Positions 46,881-60,235 are shown, numbered from the stretch's first letter. The stretch is 64,000 nt of DNA from Rana temporaria (GCF_905171775.1 NC_053489.1:250543008-250607007), one strand, 5' to 3'. Program-made: numbers and translations. Notes: generated from the letters alone by a model not told the origin.

Positions 46881-48146
46881 TTAACCACTTCCATACCAGG
46901 CACTTATGCACCTTCTCGTCCAAGCCAATTTTCAGCTTTCAGCACTGTCGCACTTTGAATGGCAATTGCGCGGTCATGCTACACTGTACCCAAACAAAAT
47001 TGGTGTCCTTTTTTCCCCACAAATAGAGCTTTCTTTTGGTGGTATTTGATCACCTCTGCAATTTTTTTTTTATGCGCAACAACTAAAAAATGACTGAAAA
47101 TGTTGAAAAAAAATGACGTTTTTATTTTTTTCTGTTAATTTTTTTGTAAATAAGTAAGTTTTCTTTTTCAATTACGGGCACTGATATGGCGGCACTGATG
47201 GGCACCGATGAGATGGCACTGATGGACATCGATGAGGTAGTACTGACGGGCACAGATGAGGTGGCACTGATTGGCAGCGCTGGTATGCGGCACTGATGGG
47301 CACACATAGGCGGCACTGATGGGCACACATAGGTGGCACTGATGGGCACACATAGGCGGCACTGATGGGCACACATAGGCGGCACTGATGGGCACTCATG
47401 GGCGGCACTGGGCACTCATAGGCTGCACAGATGGGCACTCATGGGCGGCACTTATGGGTGGCACTGATGGATACTTATGGGTGGCACAGATGGGCACTAA
47501 TAGGTGGGCACTGGGCATGGATGGGCACTGTGGGGTGGCACTAATGGACACTGTGGGGTCGCACTGATGGACACTGGGGTGGCACTGATGGACACTGTGG
47601 GGCAGCACTGATTTCCCCCTGTTGCCAGTCAGTGCCCATTTGTGGGCACTGATTGGCATCTTTTTTTTTTAATGCTTTTTTTTTTTCAGACTTTTTTTTT
47701 TCAGGCTTTTTTTTTTGTTTGCCCTTCCCTGGTGGTCCAGGGTGGGCTTCCCTGGTAGTCCAGTGTGGCGATCCGAGGGGGGGCTGCGCTGATAAACAAT
47801 CAGCGCGAACCCCCCCTGTCAGGAGAGCCGCCGATTGGCTCTCCTCTACTCGCGTCTATCAGACGCGAGTGAGGAAGAGCCATCAACGGCTCTTCCTGTT
47901 TACATCGTGATCAGCCGTGGTTGGACACGGCTGATCACGTGGTAAAAAGCCTCCGCCAGAGGCTCTTTACCGAGATCGGAGATGTAGGGTGTCAGACTGA
48001 CACCCCGCATCACCGATCGCCGCGCTGCGCGCCCCCACGGGCGCACGCGGCATGAAATCCTGCAGGACGTCCATGGACGTCCAGTCAGGATTTCAAAACC
48101 ACTTCCCGGACGTAAATCGGCCATAGGCCGGGCGGGAAGTGGTTAA
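46881..48146. mobile_element. piggyBac-type non-autonomous element
   Basis: It starts TTAAccacttccataccagg and ends ggcgggaagtggTTAA (48143-48146), with inverted, TTAA-bounded termini. The interior includes the family block gcaattgcgcggtcatgc, a minisatellite (47175-47620) and GC-rich palindromes near the right end. Confidence 0.85.
47175..47620. repeat. ggcactgatgggcac minisatellite
   Basis: Tandem units of about 21-23 bp (ggcactgatgggcacacatag) become more variable to the right (cactgtggggtggcactga). It lies inside a TTAA element. Frames over it are repeat artefacts. Confidence 0.92.
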
Positions 48147-48236
48147 TAAACGTACAGGTGATAAAAAACTTTTTTGGTAAAAAATAAATAAATTGAAAAG
48201 AACCAAGAAGTGACCATTTTACACATTAATAACTAG

Positions 48237-50198
48237 TTAAAGGACCAGAAGATTTTCCGCCTTCATGACCAGGCCATTTTTTGCGATAACGGCACTGCGT
48301 CGCTTTAACTGACAATTGCACGGTTGCGCGACGCTGAACCCAAACAAAATTGATGTCTTTTTTTTCCCCACAAAAATAAATTTATTTTGGTGGTATTTGA
48401 TCACCTGTGCAGTTTTTATTTTTTGCGTTATTAACAAAACAGTGACAATTTTGAAAAAAGACAATATTCTTTACTTTTTGCCTTTTGTAGCACCTGGTTA
48501 CTTTCCAGAACCGGTGCTAGGTTAAATTTAGAGGGGGTAAGAGAGTTAGGTAACTCTGACCATGTTAATTTGTTCAAATTTAGGCCTCTGTCTCAGCTTT
48601 GGCTGTGCCGTGGGCTCATTCTGTCCTTTCTGGGGTGCTGATCACACCCCAGGTCGGCAGGTGGCAGCAGTGGAGTCAAGGATTGGGTGCTCTTACTCAG
48701 CAGCCTATCAGGAGGAGTTTGCCTCCGTGTGCATGCTGGGGGAGAGTATTTAGGGGGCAGACGCCTTTATCTTGGGTCTTCTCCTCGTGTGGCGCCCAGC
48801 TTTAGGGTAGCCACTTAACACCGCCCCGGCAAATGGCCTTCCGGGCCGGGGGGGGAGTGCAACGCAGAGATCCTGGTTTTGGGACCACGTTGGCCCGGAG
48901 CAATTGATCTGCCACTTGGGGACTCAGTAGTCGACTGGGTCCCACCTAAGGAGGTCCTGGGCTGTCCGTCCTGTTGGAGGAAGCTGTACGGTGGAGAGTC
49001 TGCCTGAGGAGTACCAAGAGAGGCTGGTGTTCCAATAGGAGCCTGACCATCCATCGGGGACCAGGGGAACCGGGCACTGAGAGGCTGGATGTTGGCCACC
49101 TGTCAGTCGGTACCCTAATTCAAAACTACCTGAAGGAGATCCAGGTGTCAAGTCTGCTAAGGAGGATTGTCTCCGCTTTTTAACCATAGGGAGGGTCTGT
49201 GGCAGAGACTCCTTTTCCCAAGTTCCGAGTGACATTCTGGCTGCCAGGCTTGTGAGAGAGGCCTGTCCAGGCACACTAAACCCACTCAGGCTGGAGTGGT
49301 GAAAAATAAAGTATTGTTGGAAGCAGGACTGTTTCCCTATTGCTCACACCTGAATCTGCTATCTCCACTTTCGCTAAACCTCTATTCTTCACCAAGTTTT
49401 ATTTTTTTTTACCTGGCTGGGTAATAAAGAGCACAGAAAAAGACACCTGTCGGACATTTCGTCACTGCAACTTTCACTAAATACCCCTAGACGGCGGAGG
49501 AACACGAGGTAACATGCCACCCGAAACAAACCAGCAGCTCCTCCAGGGGTAGGGCTACACTATAATAAATATCCCAACAAAAAATCCCAACAAAAAAATA
49601 AAAATCAGTTTAGGCCGATATATATTCTTCTACATATTTTTGGTAAAAAAAAAAAACGCAATAAGCGTATATTGATTGGTTTGCGCAAAAGTTATACTGT
49701 CTACAAAATAGGGGATATATTTATGGCATTTTTATTATTATTATTTTTTTTTTTAACTAGTAATGGCAGTGATCTGTGATTTTTTTAGCGGGACTGCGAC
49801 GGACAGATCGGACACTTTTTTGGGACCATTGACATTTATACAGCGTTCAGAGCTAAAAATAGCCACTGATTACTGTATAAATGTCACTGGCAGGGGTTAA
49901 CTGTGTTACTTAGGGAGTTTTTCTAACTGTGGGAGGATGGGACTGCCTGGGGGAGGAGACTGATCGCTGTTCCTAAACAGTAGGAACAGTAGATCTGACG
50001 TTCCTCCCCTGACAGAACGGTGATCTGTCTATTTACATTGATCTCCGTTCTGTCTCCGTTAGGTTAGCATCGGCTCCAGCAGCGCGCGCGCCCCCTACAG
50101 CTCTTAAAGTAGCCGACATACAGTTACTGTACGACGATTCGCCCAGGGGAGCCAACCTTCCACAGTATAACTGCAGCGGCTGGTCCTTAAGTGGTTAA
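48237..50198. mobile_element. piggyBac-type non-autonomous element split by an LTR
   Basis: Left end ttaaaggaccag; right end ctggtccttaagtggTTAA. The halves share gacaattgcacggttgcgcg, tttggtggtatttgatc and caataagcgtat words with other copies. A solo LTR interrupts it at 48486-49559. The left tip seems to have lost about 8 bp relative to the right. Confidence 0.75.
48486..49559 (+). mobile_element. Probable solo LTR
   Basis: It starts TGTAGCACCTGG and ends GTAGGGCTACA, giving short inverted TG..CA tips. An AATAAA lies at about 49306 followed by a GT-rich stretch. It interrupts a piggyBac-type element, whose sequence resumes directly after it. I cannot see a clean 5-bp duplication. No internal retroviral genes are present. 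Confidence 0.6.
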
Positions 50199-50466
50199 GA
50201 GTAGAAGAACTACGGTCAATCTTAAAAAATTACATATATGATGCAGTCTGTCACTAGCATTAACACAGAGGTGTTTGCTTTACTGAGTCCCCCTGTTACA
50301 GTTTACTTTTTGATCCATTATTTCTGAAATATTGCGAAGTGGGGACAACGCCTTTTGTTTCCCAGTAAACGCATGCAACCTGCTGCCATCCTGTGGATAG
50401 GATATTATAATTTGGATAAGCTGATTTGAAATAAACTTTACCTTAAGACAAACAAGCAAAGCCTTA

Positions 50467-50892
50467 TGCCGCGTACACACCATCACTTTATGTGATGAAA
50501 AAAACCACAACATTTTGAAAAACGTCAATTAAAATGACCGTGTGTGGGGGAAAACGTTGTTTTATGTCTTGTGAAAAACGACAAAAAAAAATTGAATTGA
50601 AATTGAAGTTTTTCAAAACGTCGTTTTTTGTGTCAATTAAAATGATAGTGTGTGGGCAAAACAGCGTTTAAAACAACGTTTTTAAACCCGCGCATGCTCA
50701 GAAGCAAGTTATGAAGCTAGCTTCAATGGAAAAGAGTGCTGAACGTAACAGCGCTTTGCTAGAGCATTGTGAAAAAACAATGGTATGTAGGCAACGTCGT
50801 TTTTGAAAATGAAGTTTCAAAAACGTCGTTTTATTTCATGATTTAAAACGTCGTTTTTTTTCATCACATAAAGTGATGGTGTGTACGCGGCA
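50467..50892. mobile_element. Palindromic MITE (tgccgcgtacacac ends)
   Basis: The ends tgccgcgtacacaccatcac and gtgatggtgtgtacgcggca are perfect inverted repeats of 20 bp, with TA on each side. The arms contain repeated aacgtcgttttt words. Non-coding. Confidence 0.88.
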
Positions 50893-51262
50893 TAAATCTT
50901 ACATGTGCCCAGTGAAGTGACTGGCCTCAGGTGATACACAGATTAAACAAATCCTCCCACATAAATTGTACCTGTTTATCTGCTGTCTTCTGTCCTGTAC
51001 ATCCTTTCAAAGTGAAGAATTTACATTGGATCTCTCAGCTCTGAAAAACAGGGGCGGGGAGCGGAAGTTACATTGGTGAGGAGAGCTCTCAGAACTGACT
51101 GGGGGGAGGGGACACCCTTCACCCAGCACACAGGAACAGAGATGAGACTGTCAATCACAGGCTGTACACTGCCAACTTTTTTCTTTTGGTGTCAGGAAAA
51201 CTCATCAGAAGTGACTTATGCTTATAGCAGAAAAATGAGACAGCAGACAGAAATAACACTTA

Positions 51263-51533
51263 GGCCCCGTACACACGACTGAGGAACTCGACGTGCCAAA
51301 CACATCGAGTTCCTCGTCGAGTTCAGTGTGGAAGCCGCCGAGGAACTCGGCGGGCCGACTTTTCCCATTGACTAACGAGAAAATAGAGAACATGTTCTCT
51401 TTTCGGCCCGACGAGTTCCTCGTCGGCTTCCTCGCTGAAAAGTGTACACACGACCGAGTTTCTCGCCAGAATCCAGCTCCGATCGAGTTTCTGGCTGAAT
51501 TCTGCCGAGAAACTCGGTCGTGTGTACGGGGCC
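51263..51533. mobile_element. Harbinger-type MITE with TTA duplication
   Basis: ggccccgtacacacgac and gtcgtgtgtacggggcc are inverted and flanked by TTA (51260-51262 and 51534-51536). Internal repeats of gaggaactcg / cgagttcctc. Non-coding. Confidence 0.92.
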
Positions 51534-51977
51534 TTAGTGTTCTGGATTAAAACATATACCCCTTATAGAGGAATATGCTTTGTTCAGGTTTCATTTTAAG
51601 CCATATGAATAAAACTGACTATTGTATGCAACCCAGCCACTATAATATGTCTTTTTCTATCCCTGCAACTGCCACTTTTGTTGTAAATTAATACTGGAGA
51701 GTGGTTGCATGGGTTGTAGGCCAGGTCAATCATCCTCTTAGCTGATATAAGCAAATAGGATGCTCATTTTGTTGTCGAGTAGGCCTGGAATAGTACAGTG
51801 CAATAAGGAAAATATAGCATCCTTTCGGATGTTCAAATGAAACAGGGTGTGAAGTAGTCCGAACATTCGAGAACAGAAGTCTACCAGACTCAGACATGTC
51901 CACCAGGTATGTAGAACATCTCCACGATGACCACATCCCCGAAAACAGTGGTCATTGGAAGTTAGGTTAAAGGGATT

Positions 51978-52990
51978 TTAACCACTTGCCCACCGGGCCT
52001 ATTCTGGCACTTCTCTCCTTCATGTAAAAATCACAATTTTTTTGCTAGAAAATTAATCAGAACCCCCAAACATTATATATATGTTTAGCAGACATCCTAG
52101 GGAATAAAATGGCAGTCATTGCAACTAATTTTCTTGCACGGTATTTGCGCAATAATTTTTCAAATTTCACGAATTAAAAAATAACAAAACAGTAAAGTTA
52201 GCCCAATTTTTTTATATAATGTGAAAGATGATGTTACGCCGCGTAAATAGATACCTAACATGTCACACTTTAAAATTGCACACACTCATGGAATGGCGCC
52301 AAACTTCGGTACTTCAAAATCTCCATAGGCGACGCTTTCATTTTTTTTACAAGTTACTATTTTCGAGTTACAGAGGAGGTCTAGTGCTAGAATTGTTGCA
52401 CACGCTCTAATGCACGCGACAATACCTCATATGTGGGGTTTGAACGACGTTTACATATGTGGGCGGGACTTGCATGCGCGTTCGCTTCTACGCGCGAGCT
52501 ACTGGGGATAGGGGCGGTTTAAAAAAAAAAAATTCATTTTCTTTTTATTTTACTTCATTTTTTTATTTTTACACTTTTATTTTTTATTTTTATTTTTTTT
52601 ATCACTTTTATTCCTATTACAAGGAATGTAAACATCCCTTGTAATAGGAATCAGTGTGACAGGTCCTCTTTATGGAGAGATGTGTGGTCAGTAAGACCTC
52701 ACATCTCTCATCCAGGTTTACAAGCATGAAATCGGTGGAAAAAGATTCACCGATCTCACACCGACAGCCGCGATTGCGGCTTTGTTTACTTCCGGGTACC
52801 GGGCGTGACGTCATAACGTCGCGCCCGGGCCTCCGACGGTCATAGAGATGACTGTGACCGTCTGGTCACCAGTCATCTCAATGGTTCTGCAGCGAGCGCT
52901 GTCCGATTCGCTCTCCGGGCCCCCGATGGCACGGGAGAGCCCGGAGAAGCACTGGATGGCGGCGGGAGGGGGGGGGGGACGGGTGTGCAT
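51978..52990. mobile_element. piggyBac-type element fragment, related to the 33.0-kb sequence
   Basis: It begins TTAAccacttgcccaccggg and follows the same order of words as 32973-33900 (cccaaacattatatat, tttgcgca, acacgctctaatgcac-like, acgtttacatatg). The right end is not found. Confidence 0.65.
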
Positions 52991-53951
52991 ATCAAATTGT
53001 AGTGATAGCGTGGCAGTGGTGAGTAAAGTAAGGAAAAATAAGTGAACATGGGTTACCTGGAATGCTGAATAGACAGTGATTCAGGAAGTAGTGCTCAGTG
53101 AATGGACTGTTTGGTAATACAGTGACTTGTGAAGGGGAAAGGTGACCAACATGAAAAACCACAAGAATCCAACAGTGTCGCGCTGGCACATCATAGAGTG
53201 AAGCACCGAGGTCGGAGCAGCAAAAGCCGCTCATATAGACCCAGGCTCATCCCTATTGGTTGACCAGATGGTTAGACACACCCTGGCAAGAAACATCCGA
53301 CGCTGCTGGATGTATAGGGCGGATGCGTGGCGCCAATGTGCAGAGACGCACAACCGCCCACCTCCCCATGCTGTCCAATGGTTAGAGGGGGAGTGGGAGG
53401 TATGGCTGTGAGCATCGCAACTCCCGGAAATATCGGGCAAAAGCCAGCCCGATGAGCTCCGGTCCTAGACAACGGACATGCTGCCAAATGAGGGCATAAT
53501 TTAGGACACATGCCAACACTCCCATTACAGTGCACACCAGTGGCTATGGATTTTTCAAGATGCATAGTGTATAAAAGCAAGCTACCTAAATGTTGGATTG
53601 TTTCATCTGTTCCAATTCAACAGAGATAGGAGATTGGCACTGTGTGGCAAATAAGGACTGCTCCTCGTTCTGCTGTCATTGTAGCAGGGGCAGACATGGT
53701 TAACAAAGACAAATCCTTTCTTACAAGTGAGCAGGAGAACAGAGGTGTAAAATGTCAGCCTGAATGAGCTTAATAGCCTCCCCTAGGTGTACTATTGGGG
53801 AACTCAATGCATATTTTGAAATTCTATTCCCAGTTGTCTTTAAGTGGATTGGAGGCTTGTAGTTTTGTCTGTTGCAGGAGTCCCTGCATACATAATATAA
53901 AATTATAATTATAATATTATTATATATATTTTGTTAATTACAATAAATACG

Positions 53952-53955
<4 letters not shown>
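52991..53955. other. Unassigned intergenic DNA
   Basis: No gene or element boundary recognised. Several short open frames lack domains. Confidence 0.35.

Positions 53956-53956
<1 letters not shown>

Positions 53957-54014
<58 letters not shown>
53957..54014. repeat. (TA)n microsatellite
   Basis: About 29 TA units. Confidence 0.95.
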
Positions 54015-54016
<2 letters not shown>

Positions 54017-54029
54017 CTGTGAATGACGA

Positions 54030-54775
54030 AGCCACGTAAACTGACCACGGTGTCAGGGTTTAGCAGCCATAATAAACTGTAGTCAGTTTACGGGGGGGGG
54101 GGGCGGAACCAGATAGGATCAGCCAGGTATTTTACAGCTGTGCTGTTTAACCTGCTATAAGGGAACAGGATCTTGTTTTTTCTTTTTATTAGGGTTGCAA
54201 AAACTTGAATGCAGCAGATGAAAGGCTCATCATTATTACTTCCTTTCGACATCAGAAGATGTCCAGCAATGCCATCAGCACAGAGCTGGTAAAAACCAGA
54301 GGGACCCAGGTACACTCATCCTTGTCTGGAGAAGTCTGTCCGGAAGTGGTCTTCATGGAAGAATTGTGGCCAAAAATCCATACCTCTGATGTGAAAACAA
54401 GGCTAAGCGTCTCAACTATGCAGGAAAACAGAAACTGGGGTGCAGAAAAATGGCAGCAGGTGCTCTGGATTAATGAGTGAAAATGTGAATTATTTGGCTG
54501 CAGCAGGAGGCAGTTTGTTCACGAAGGGCAGAGAAAATCTGTGGCCAGTTCTCAAAGAGGTTTGGAACAACCTAACTGTCTAATTTCTTCAAAAACTGAA
54601 AAACTGTAGGATAATTCTATTTTGAAGGCAAAGGTTGGTCACATCAAATATTGATTTGATTTCTCTTCTGTTCATTTACTTTCCATTTTGTTAATTGATA
54701 AAAATAAACTATTAACACTTCTATTTCTGAAAGCATTCTTACAATTTTTTTTAACAACTACCTAAAACTTTTTCA
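54030..54775 (+). pseudogene. Internally deleted Tc1-like element remnant
   Basis: A forward frame from about 54205 shows DERLIIITSFRHQKMSSNAIS, then a WGAEKWQQVLWINE stretch (Tc1 'W...QWKKVLWTDE', with the catalytic Asp changed to Asn). It is followed by LFGCSRRQFV and SSQRGLEQPN in another frame. The end KVGHIKYDLISLLF is typical of the distal 3' region. A hairpin (gtaaactgaccacgg / cagtttac) lies at 54035-54091. Most of the DDE core is deleted. Confidence 0.65.
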
Positions 54776-54801
54776 CAAAAAATGATAATCGGAAAAGATA
54801 C

Positions 54802-54807
<6 letters not shown>

Positions 54808-54893
<86 letters not shown>

Positions 54894-54912
54894 CACACAC
54901 ACACACACACTT
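54808..54912. repeat. (TA)n(CA)n microsatellite
   Basis: About 39 TA units pass into a short acacac run, about 250 bp upstream of the V3 leader. Confidence 0.95.
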
Positions 54913-54961
54913 ACTGTATTTATATTTTTACATAAATATATACTGTATATATGTGTGTAAA

Positions 54962-54977
54962 TCACTAGGTGGCGCTA
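54962..54977 (+). promoter_or_regulatory. CTCF-like site at the V3 promoter
   Basis: tcactaggtggcgcta is a strong match to the CTCF core, 188 bp before the leader ATG, and parallels the V2 site. Confidence 0.65.
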
Positions 54978-55164
54978 TGGTTTAAGTGCTAGATGTAATT
55001 ATAGTTTGGTGGTTCAGTTAATTTTTCTTGCACTTGGTATTTCTTTAGGTAGGTGTGGTTTAATCATCTAGAATAAAAAGGCAATGGCTAAAAGCTGTCA
55101 CCACACATAGACGGTACATTTGTCACATCTATACACATAACACAAACAAACTGTTCCAAAGAAG

Positions 55165-55613
55165 ATGGTTTCTTTCAGGTTCATAGTCACCTTCTTTCTG
55201 TGTAAGTAGAAAAAGGGTTGCATAGCTAAAGAACGATATGATGCTTTCACCTCACATAATTGAAATGCTAAACTACTGTAGTCTTTGTTTCCACAGTGTT
55301 GAATGATTTTCTCATTCTTTCCAGGTTCTACCTGTACTTCCAACATAGTCCAGAAGCCCATGATGCAGATCCTTGAAGGGGATGACCTCAACATCACTTG
55401 TGGACACAACACTCTAACCCCTGGTGACTATATTAATTGGTACAGGCTGATTCCTGGCCAGGGACCCGTCTTTCTACTCAAAGACTTTAAGGACAATATA
55501 GTACAAGAGAGCAGGTTTAAACTGATCTTTGATAAAGAAAGAAAGAACAGTGTATTCAACGTGAGGGACATGAAACTCGAAGATACTGGTATTTATCTGT
55601 GTGCTCAGAGTGA
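55165..55613 (+). CDS. T-cell receptor alpha/delta V segment 3
   Basis: Exon 1 (55165-55201) starts MVSFRFIVTFFL and ends at a GTAAGT donor. The intron is 123 bp, ending ctttccag. Exon 2 starts at 55325. The V domain has TSNIVQKPMM, DLNITCGHN (first Cys), YINWYRLIPGQGPVFLL (framework Trp), RFKLIFDKERKNSVFNVRDM and EDTGIYLC (second Cys), then AQSD up to the RSS. No stops and consistent splice phase make it a likely functional gene. It pairs closely with V2 in CAQ-D junction, RSS and promoter. Confidence 0.88.
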
Positions 55614-55652
55614 CACAGAGCTACAAGTGTATTTCCTGCCTGTACAATATGT
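55614..55652 (+). promoter_or_regulatory. 23-RSS of V segment 3
   Basis: CACAGAG (55614-55620), a 23-bp spacer, then nonamer-like acaatatgt (55644-55652). Spacer and heptamer are almost the same as in V2. Confidence 0.82.
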
Positions 55653-56217
55653 CAGCACATCATTTCTCAGCAGCTATGAACAGTATATTGTATAAGCTAA
55701 CAACACCAAAATAGTTAAAATGATCTAGTCACACCAAATGGGTTGGGCTACACTAGGCAGTCTTGCCCAACGCAGCTCCAGCACATAGACAAGGCAAAAA
55801 AACTTGTTTCCTATAATGGCAGTTTTTGTAATCCCATGGTATGCCTTTGGTCTGCTACTTGCTGAGTCCATTTAACCATCACAGGACCAAGTTACATCAA
55901 GGACCCAGAGACCACCTACCATTGTGGCCGGCACTAGCAGTGTGGAAGCTCCTCCATTGGTGTGATTACACCTCCTGCTTGGTTGGCTCATGGGGTATAA
56001 GCCTTATTAAGTCCACTCGCTCCGGTAAGCCTTTCCATAATTGGTGGTGGATTCCTTCACTCATATGATCTCTGCTGTTTGCATTGGGATTCAATCCCCT
56101 TTTCTTCCTTGAAAACCTCAAAGAACATTTGTTTTTCACATATGGATGCACTGGACATTTTTTCTTGAATTTCTTATATTCTTTCTATATATTCTGTTTG
56201 ATACCATGTGACATTAT

Positions 56218-56952
56218 TAGCTGGATTCAGAGACGCCGCCGCATCTTTAAGGCGGCGTAGCGTATCGTATTTACACTACGCCGCCTTAAGTCAGAAAGGC
56301 AAGTATTGTATTCACAAAGTACTTGCCTCCTAACTTACGGCGGCGTAGCGTAAATAGGGTTGGCGTAAGCGCGCCGAATTCAAATTAGGATGAGGGGGCG
56401 TGTTTTATGTTAATGGGGGGTGACCTGACGTGATTGACGTTTTTTACGAATGGCGCATGTGCCGTCCGTGTACATATCCCAGTGTGCATTGCGCCAAAGT
56501 ACGCCGCAAGGACGTATTGGTTTCGACGTGAACGTAAATTACGTCCAGCCCTATTCACGGACGACTTATGCAAACAACGTAACATTTTCAAATTTCGACG
56601 CGGGAACTACGGCCATACTTAACATTGACTAGTCCAGCTATTTGATGGAATAACTTTACGCCTGAAAACGCCTTACGTAAACGGCGTATCTTTACTGAGA
56701 CGGGCGCACGTACGTTCGTGAATAGGTGTATCTAGTCATTTACATATTCTACGCCAAACTCAACGGAAGCGCCACCTAGCGGCCAGCCTAAATATTGCAC
56801 CCTAAGATACGACGGCGCAGGCTGTCGTATCTTAGCTGGGTTTAAGTGTATCTCAGTTTGAGAATACACTTAAACTTAGGACGGCGCAGATTCCGAGTTA
56901 GGTCGGCGTATCTACTGATACGCCGGCCTAACTCTCTCTGAATCCAGCTATA
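56218..56952. mobile_element. GC-rich MITE (third copy of the 735-bp family)
   Basis: Ends tagctggattcagag and ctctctgaatccagcta are inverted. Inner arms carry ggcggcgtagcgta and gatacgccggc words and match the 5.0-kb copy in the same orientation over most of the length. Non-coding. Confidence 0.85.
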
Positions 56953-57835
56953 TATGTTTAACATTGTTTATGATAGACACAATAATTTCACCTAAGCACA
57001 GTGAATATTTAGCAAAATAACTTCTTATTAAATCAACCCATATGCGTTCCAATAATGGGAGTACCTGTTACATCGTGGCTCTTTCCTGGCTCCTTATTGC
57101 ATTCATGGTCCCTTCATTTTTTCTTTTAGTTTGTTATTCTAGTCTGTTATTCTTTTTCTTTACCTCGCGGAATGGAATTTGGGGGGGACCTATGCCATTT
57201 TTTTCATGGGTTTACCCTAAAATGCTGGGTTTTTCCTAGGAGGGACCTGTCAGCTGTCATATTTAGCAGTTGTAATACGGTAAATCCACTGCTAAATATA
57301 TGGCTTCACACAACTAGAGGTTTGTTCCGTCAAACAACCATTTGTTCTGCTGCTTGCATGGGAAACTCCACAAGCTGTGTAGAAGTATTCTTCATATTTC
57401 CCCTGCTGGTCGAATGTTCTTAGCCAATAGTGTTGGGCTGTTTTCTCTATTGGTGAATATTATTTCTCATGGTCAAATTTTCTTATAACTATTTTCCTTT
57501 TAGGATCGAATATTAGGGAATGTTACATTTACCCAGCAAAAGGCAACAAAGAAACTATTACACACATATTACAAATATTATGGGTATTATATGTTATTCA
57601 TGCAGGAATGCTGAGACATTAACAAAGCAAGTTGTGTACATGATTGGACACCGGGACCCTGCTGAACGTTTCCGAGGAGAGGCAGAATTGCAGTCTGCCT
57701 ATAAAAGCAAGGCAGATTGCCGTTCTGCCACAGGGGAAAATGGAGATCTTGCAGAAACACAGATCACTGTTTTCCCCCAGTCAAAGCACTCCCCCTACAG
57801 TTAGAAAGCACCCCTAGGCACACACTTAACTCTTT
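56953..57835. other. Unassigned intergenic DNA
   Basis: No gene recognised. A 94-codon frame near 57520 shows no domain; its end overlaps words of the piggyBac-type family. Confidence 0.35.
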
Positions 57836-58024
57836 GATTGCCCCATATGTTAACCCCTTCCCTGAAAGTGTCATTAGTACAGTGACAGTGCATTTTTTTT
57901 AGCACTGATCACTTTTATTTGGGTACAGTGTTGTGCAATTGTCATTTAAAGCAACGCAGTGCAGTATCGCAAAAAATGGCCTGGTCATAAAATGTGTAAA
58001 ACTTTCTGGGCTTGAACTGGTTAA
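57836..58024. mobile_element. piggyBac-type element, right end fragment
   Basis: Shares ccccatatgttaaccccttcc and gtgtcattagtacagtgac with the 9.1-kb copy, and ends gaactggTTAA (58021-58024). Confidence 0.6.
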
Positions 58025-59400
58025 AACACATACCAGTAGCCCATCTAGAATAAGCGGCTGGTATAGATTAGAGGAGCCTCTGTCCATTTGTTTCACACTA
58101 GTGTTTTTGATAAGCTCAAAAAAAGCTAGAAAGAAGTACTGGATGAAAAATGCTTGTATTAGCATTTTTGTGCCAGTTTCTAGTATCATTTTAGTATATT
58201 TTAGAAGCATATAGGAGCATTAGTATGTTATTATAGTTTTTACAGTACATATGAACAAAAAAGCAAAAAAAAAAAGCTTTTGTAAGGAGCAATTTAGTAG
58301 CATTTTGGAGCATTCAGCGTTTTTTTTTCTGATGGAAAAACGCTCCCAAATAAAAAAAAATTCTACTCCTAGACGCTGAAGCTCAAAAAAAGCTGATATG
58401 GATAAGGTGCAGTCCATAGAAAATAAATCCAGGATCGAATATCCAATTGATTTCAAAAAGTGAGGAAGAGGAGGTAAGTGACAGAAAAAAACATTGTAAA
58501 CACCCATTAAAACAGCTGCTTACCCTGCTTAGGAGAGGGATGGCTGATTCAGGGTGGTGGCGGCACCACATGGGGGGGGGGCGTCACTACATTGTGAAGA
58601 GCCTCTCCACAACGTAACTCTCATTGCCACCCAAAATTACCTTGTTCATTTTCACTGGTCCACTCCAATCTACAGCACAGCAGAAAGCCACTGCATACTG
58701 GTAACTTACCCTCCACCCTGCTGTCTGTCTCCCATCTGCAATGCATGCACCTCAACTCCCGCCCCACCCAATCACAATACTAGTATACTAGCTCATTATG
58801 AAATGAGCAGGTACACAGTGGCTTTTTTTAGAAGACAAATACACTGGCAATATTGTTTAACATAGCAGAGGGGATTGTTGATAGGTTGTTGTATCATGAG
58901 AGCAGCAGGAGGGGAGGATCGTGGAGTGAACAGAGCTGACAGGCAGGGAGGGAAGGGGAGAGGAGGGGAGAGGAGAGCAGGACTGCGGATGATGGAGGCA
59001 TGTAAACTGACCACGGTGTCAGAGCTCAGCAGCCATGATGTACCCTGGTCAGTTTACAGGGAGAGGACAGAACCAGGCAGGAATATTGATTGATTGTATC
59101 TTACTACATTGCAAGTTAATCACTTATTCTCATTTAAGGATTGTTCAGGAGTTATTTTATATTTAGGAAGCGCAACACTGCTTTGTTTTGTATATTCTAC
59201 ATGTGAAGTGAATGCATTTTCTGTGTGTGCAGCAGCCAGGTAGGAGGGTATTTTTTCAATTTTTATTTCTTTTGGTGGGATTTTGTTTAATCACCCACTA
59301 CACATATCACTATTTAGTGATTAAGGATATTATTTGCGCTGTTAGAAATTTGTTTTATTGTTTAAAAACTTTAATATGTTCATGGCAGCTATCCTAAACA
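58025..59400. other. Unassigned; includes a hairpin repeat shared with 54.0 kb
   Basis: The block 58999-59058 (gtaaactgaccacggtgtca ... cagtttac) is a second copy of the hairpin at 54035-54091, in the same orientation. The rest has no recognised feature. Confidence 0.45.
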
Positions 59401-59406
59401 GTGTAA

Positions 59407-59712
59407 GCCCTGGTTCACACTGGGCTGCGGGAGTGAAGCCGTGCGAGTTCAGCTGAACTCGCACAATTTCACTCCCGCCGGCAGTCCCGATTTCGGCCGC
59501 GATTTAGGAGACATCTGTGCAGGTTTCTGCACAGATGTCTATGTAAATCGCGGCCCGAAATCGCAAAAAGTAGTACAGGAACTACTTTTTGAAATGATTA
59601 GGACAGTGTCATTGCCAACAATTGCCGGCAAAAGCCGCCGATTTGAGATGCAATTTCACATGTGAAATCGCATCTCAAATCGAAGGAAATCATACCCAGT
59701 GTGAACCTGGGC
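59407..59712. mobile_element. Palindromic MITE (gccctggttcacactg ends)
   Basis: Ends gccctggttcacactgggc and cagtgtgaacctgggc are inverted, with TAA/TTA at the flanks. Internal inverted words gcgagttcagc and cgatttgagatgc make a long hairpin. Non-coding. Confidence 0.82.
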
Positions 59713-60235
59713 TTAAGCTGTTTTCCAAAGCACTGAAGTTCTGTGAAATTCAAGTCAATCACCTGATTGAGGCTACAAATCTAGGTAATTGAGGAAACCA
59801 AAACAAGCTATAATGACCACATGAGGCAGTGACAAAGTTCCTAATACATCATATTTCTCTGACCTCTAAAATAAAGAAATGTCTATTTAATAATAGCAGG
59901 CGTAGAAATGTTTAAAGCCTGAAGAAGGGAACTAAAGTATTTGGAAAGCTAGCATCTAAAAGCTCACCATACACCATGCAATCTGATTGCTGGAATTACC
60001 GTTTTGACCTTTTGCTGTGGATTGTAGTGTATTCCATTCTACCATTAAAGGACAATTCAGGAATCTTTTCCAGGAGTGCGGCTGTCCAAATATTTTCTTT
60101 TTTGTTTTCTGCTATATGCACTGCCAGCACCCGTGGTTTCCAGGAGGCGATTGATTAACCAAGCATTTCCATATGGAGCGGTAATTCCCTTTCTTCTCTG
60201 CATTAGGAATACAGGGCTCAGCGAAGCAGTCACAC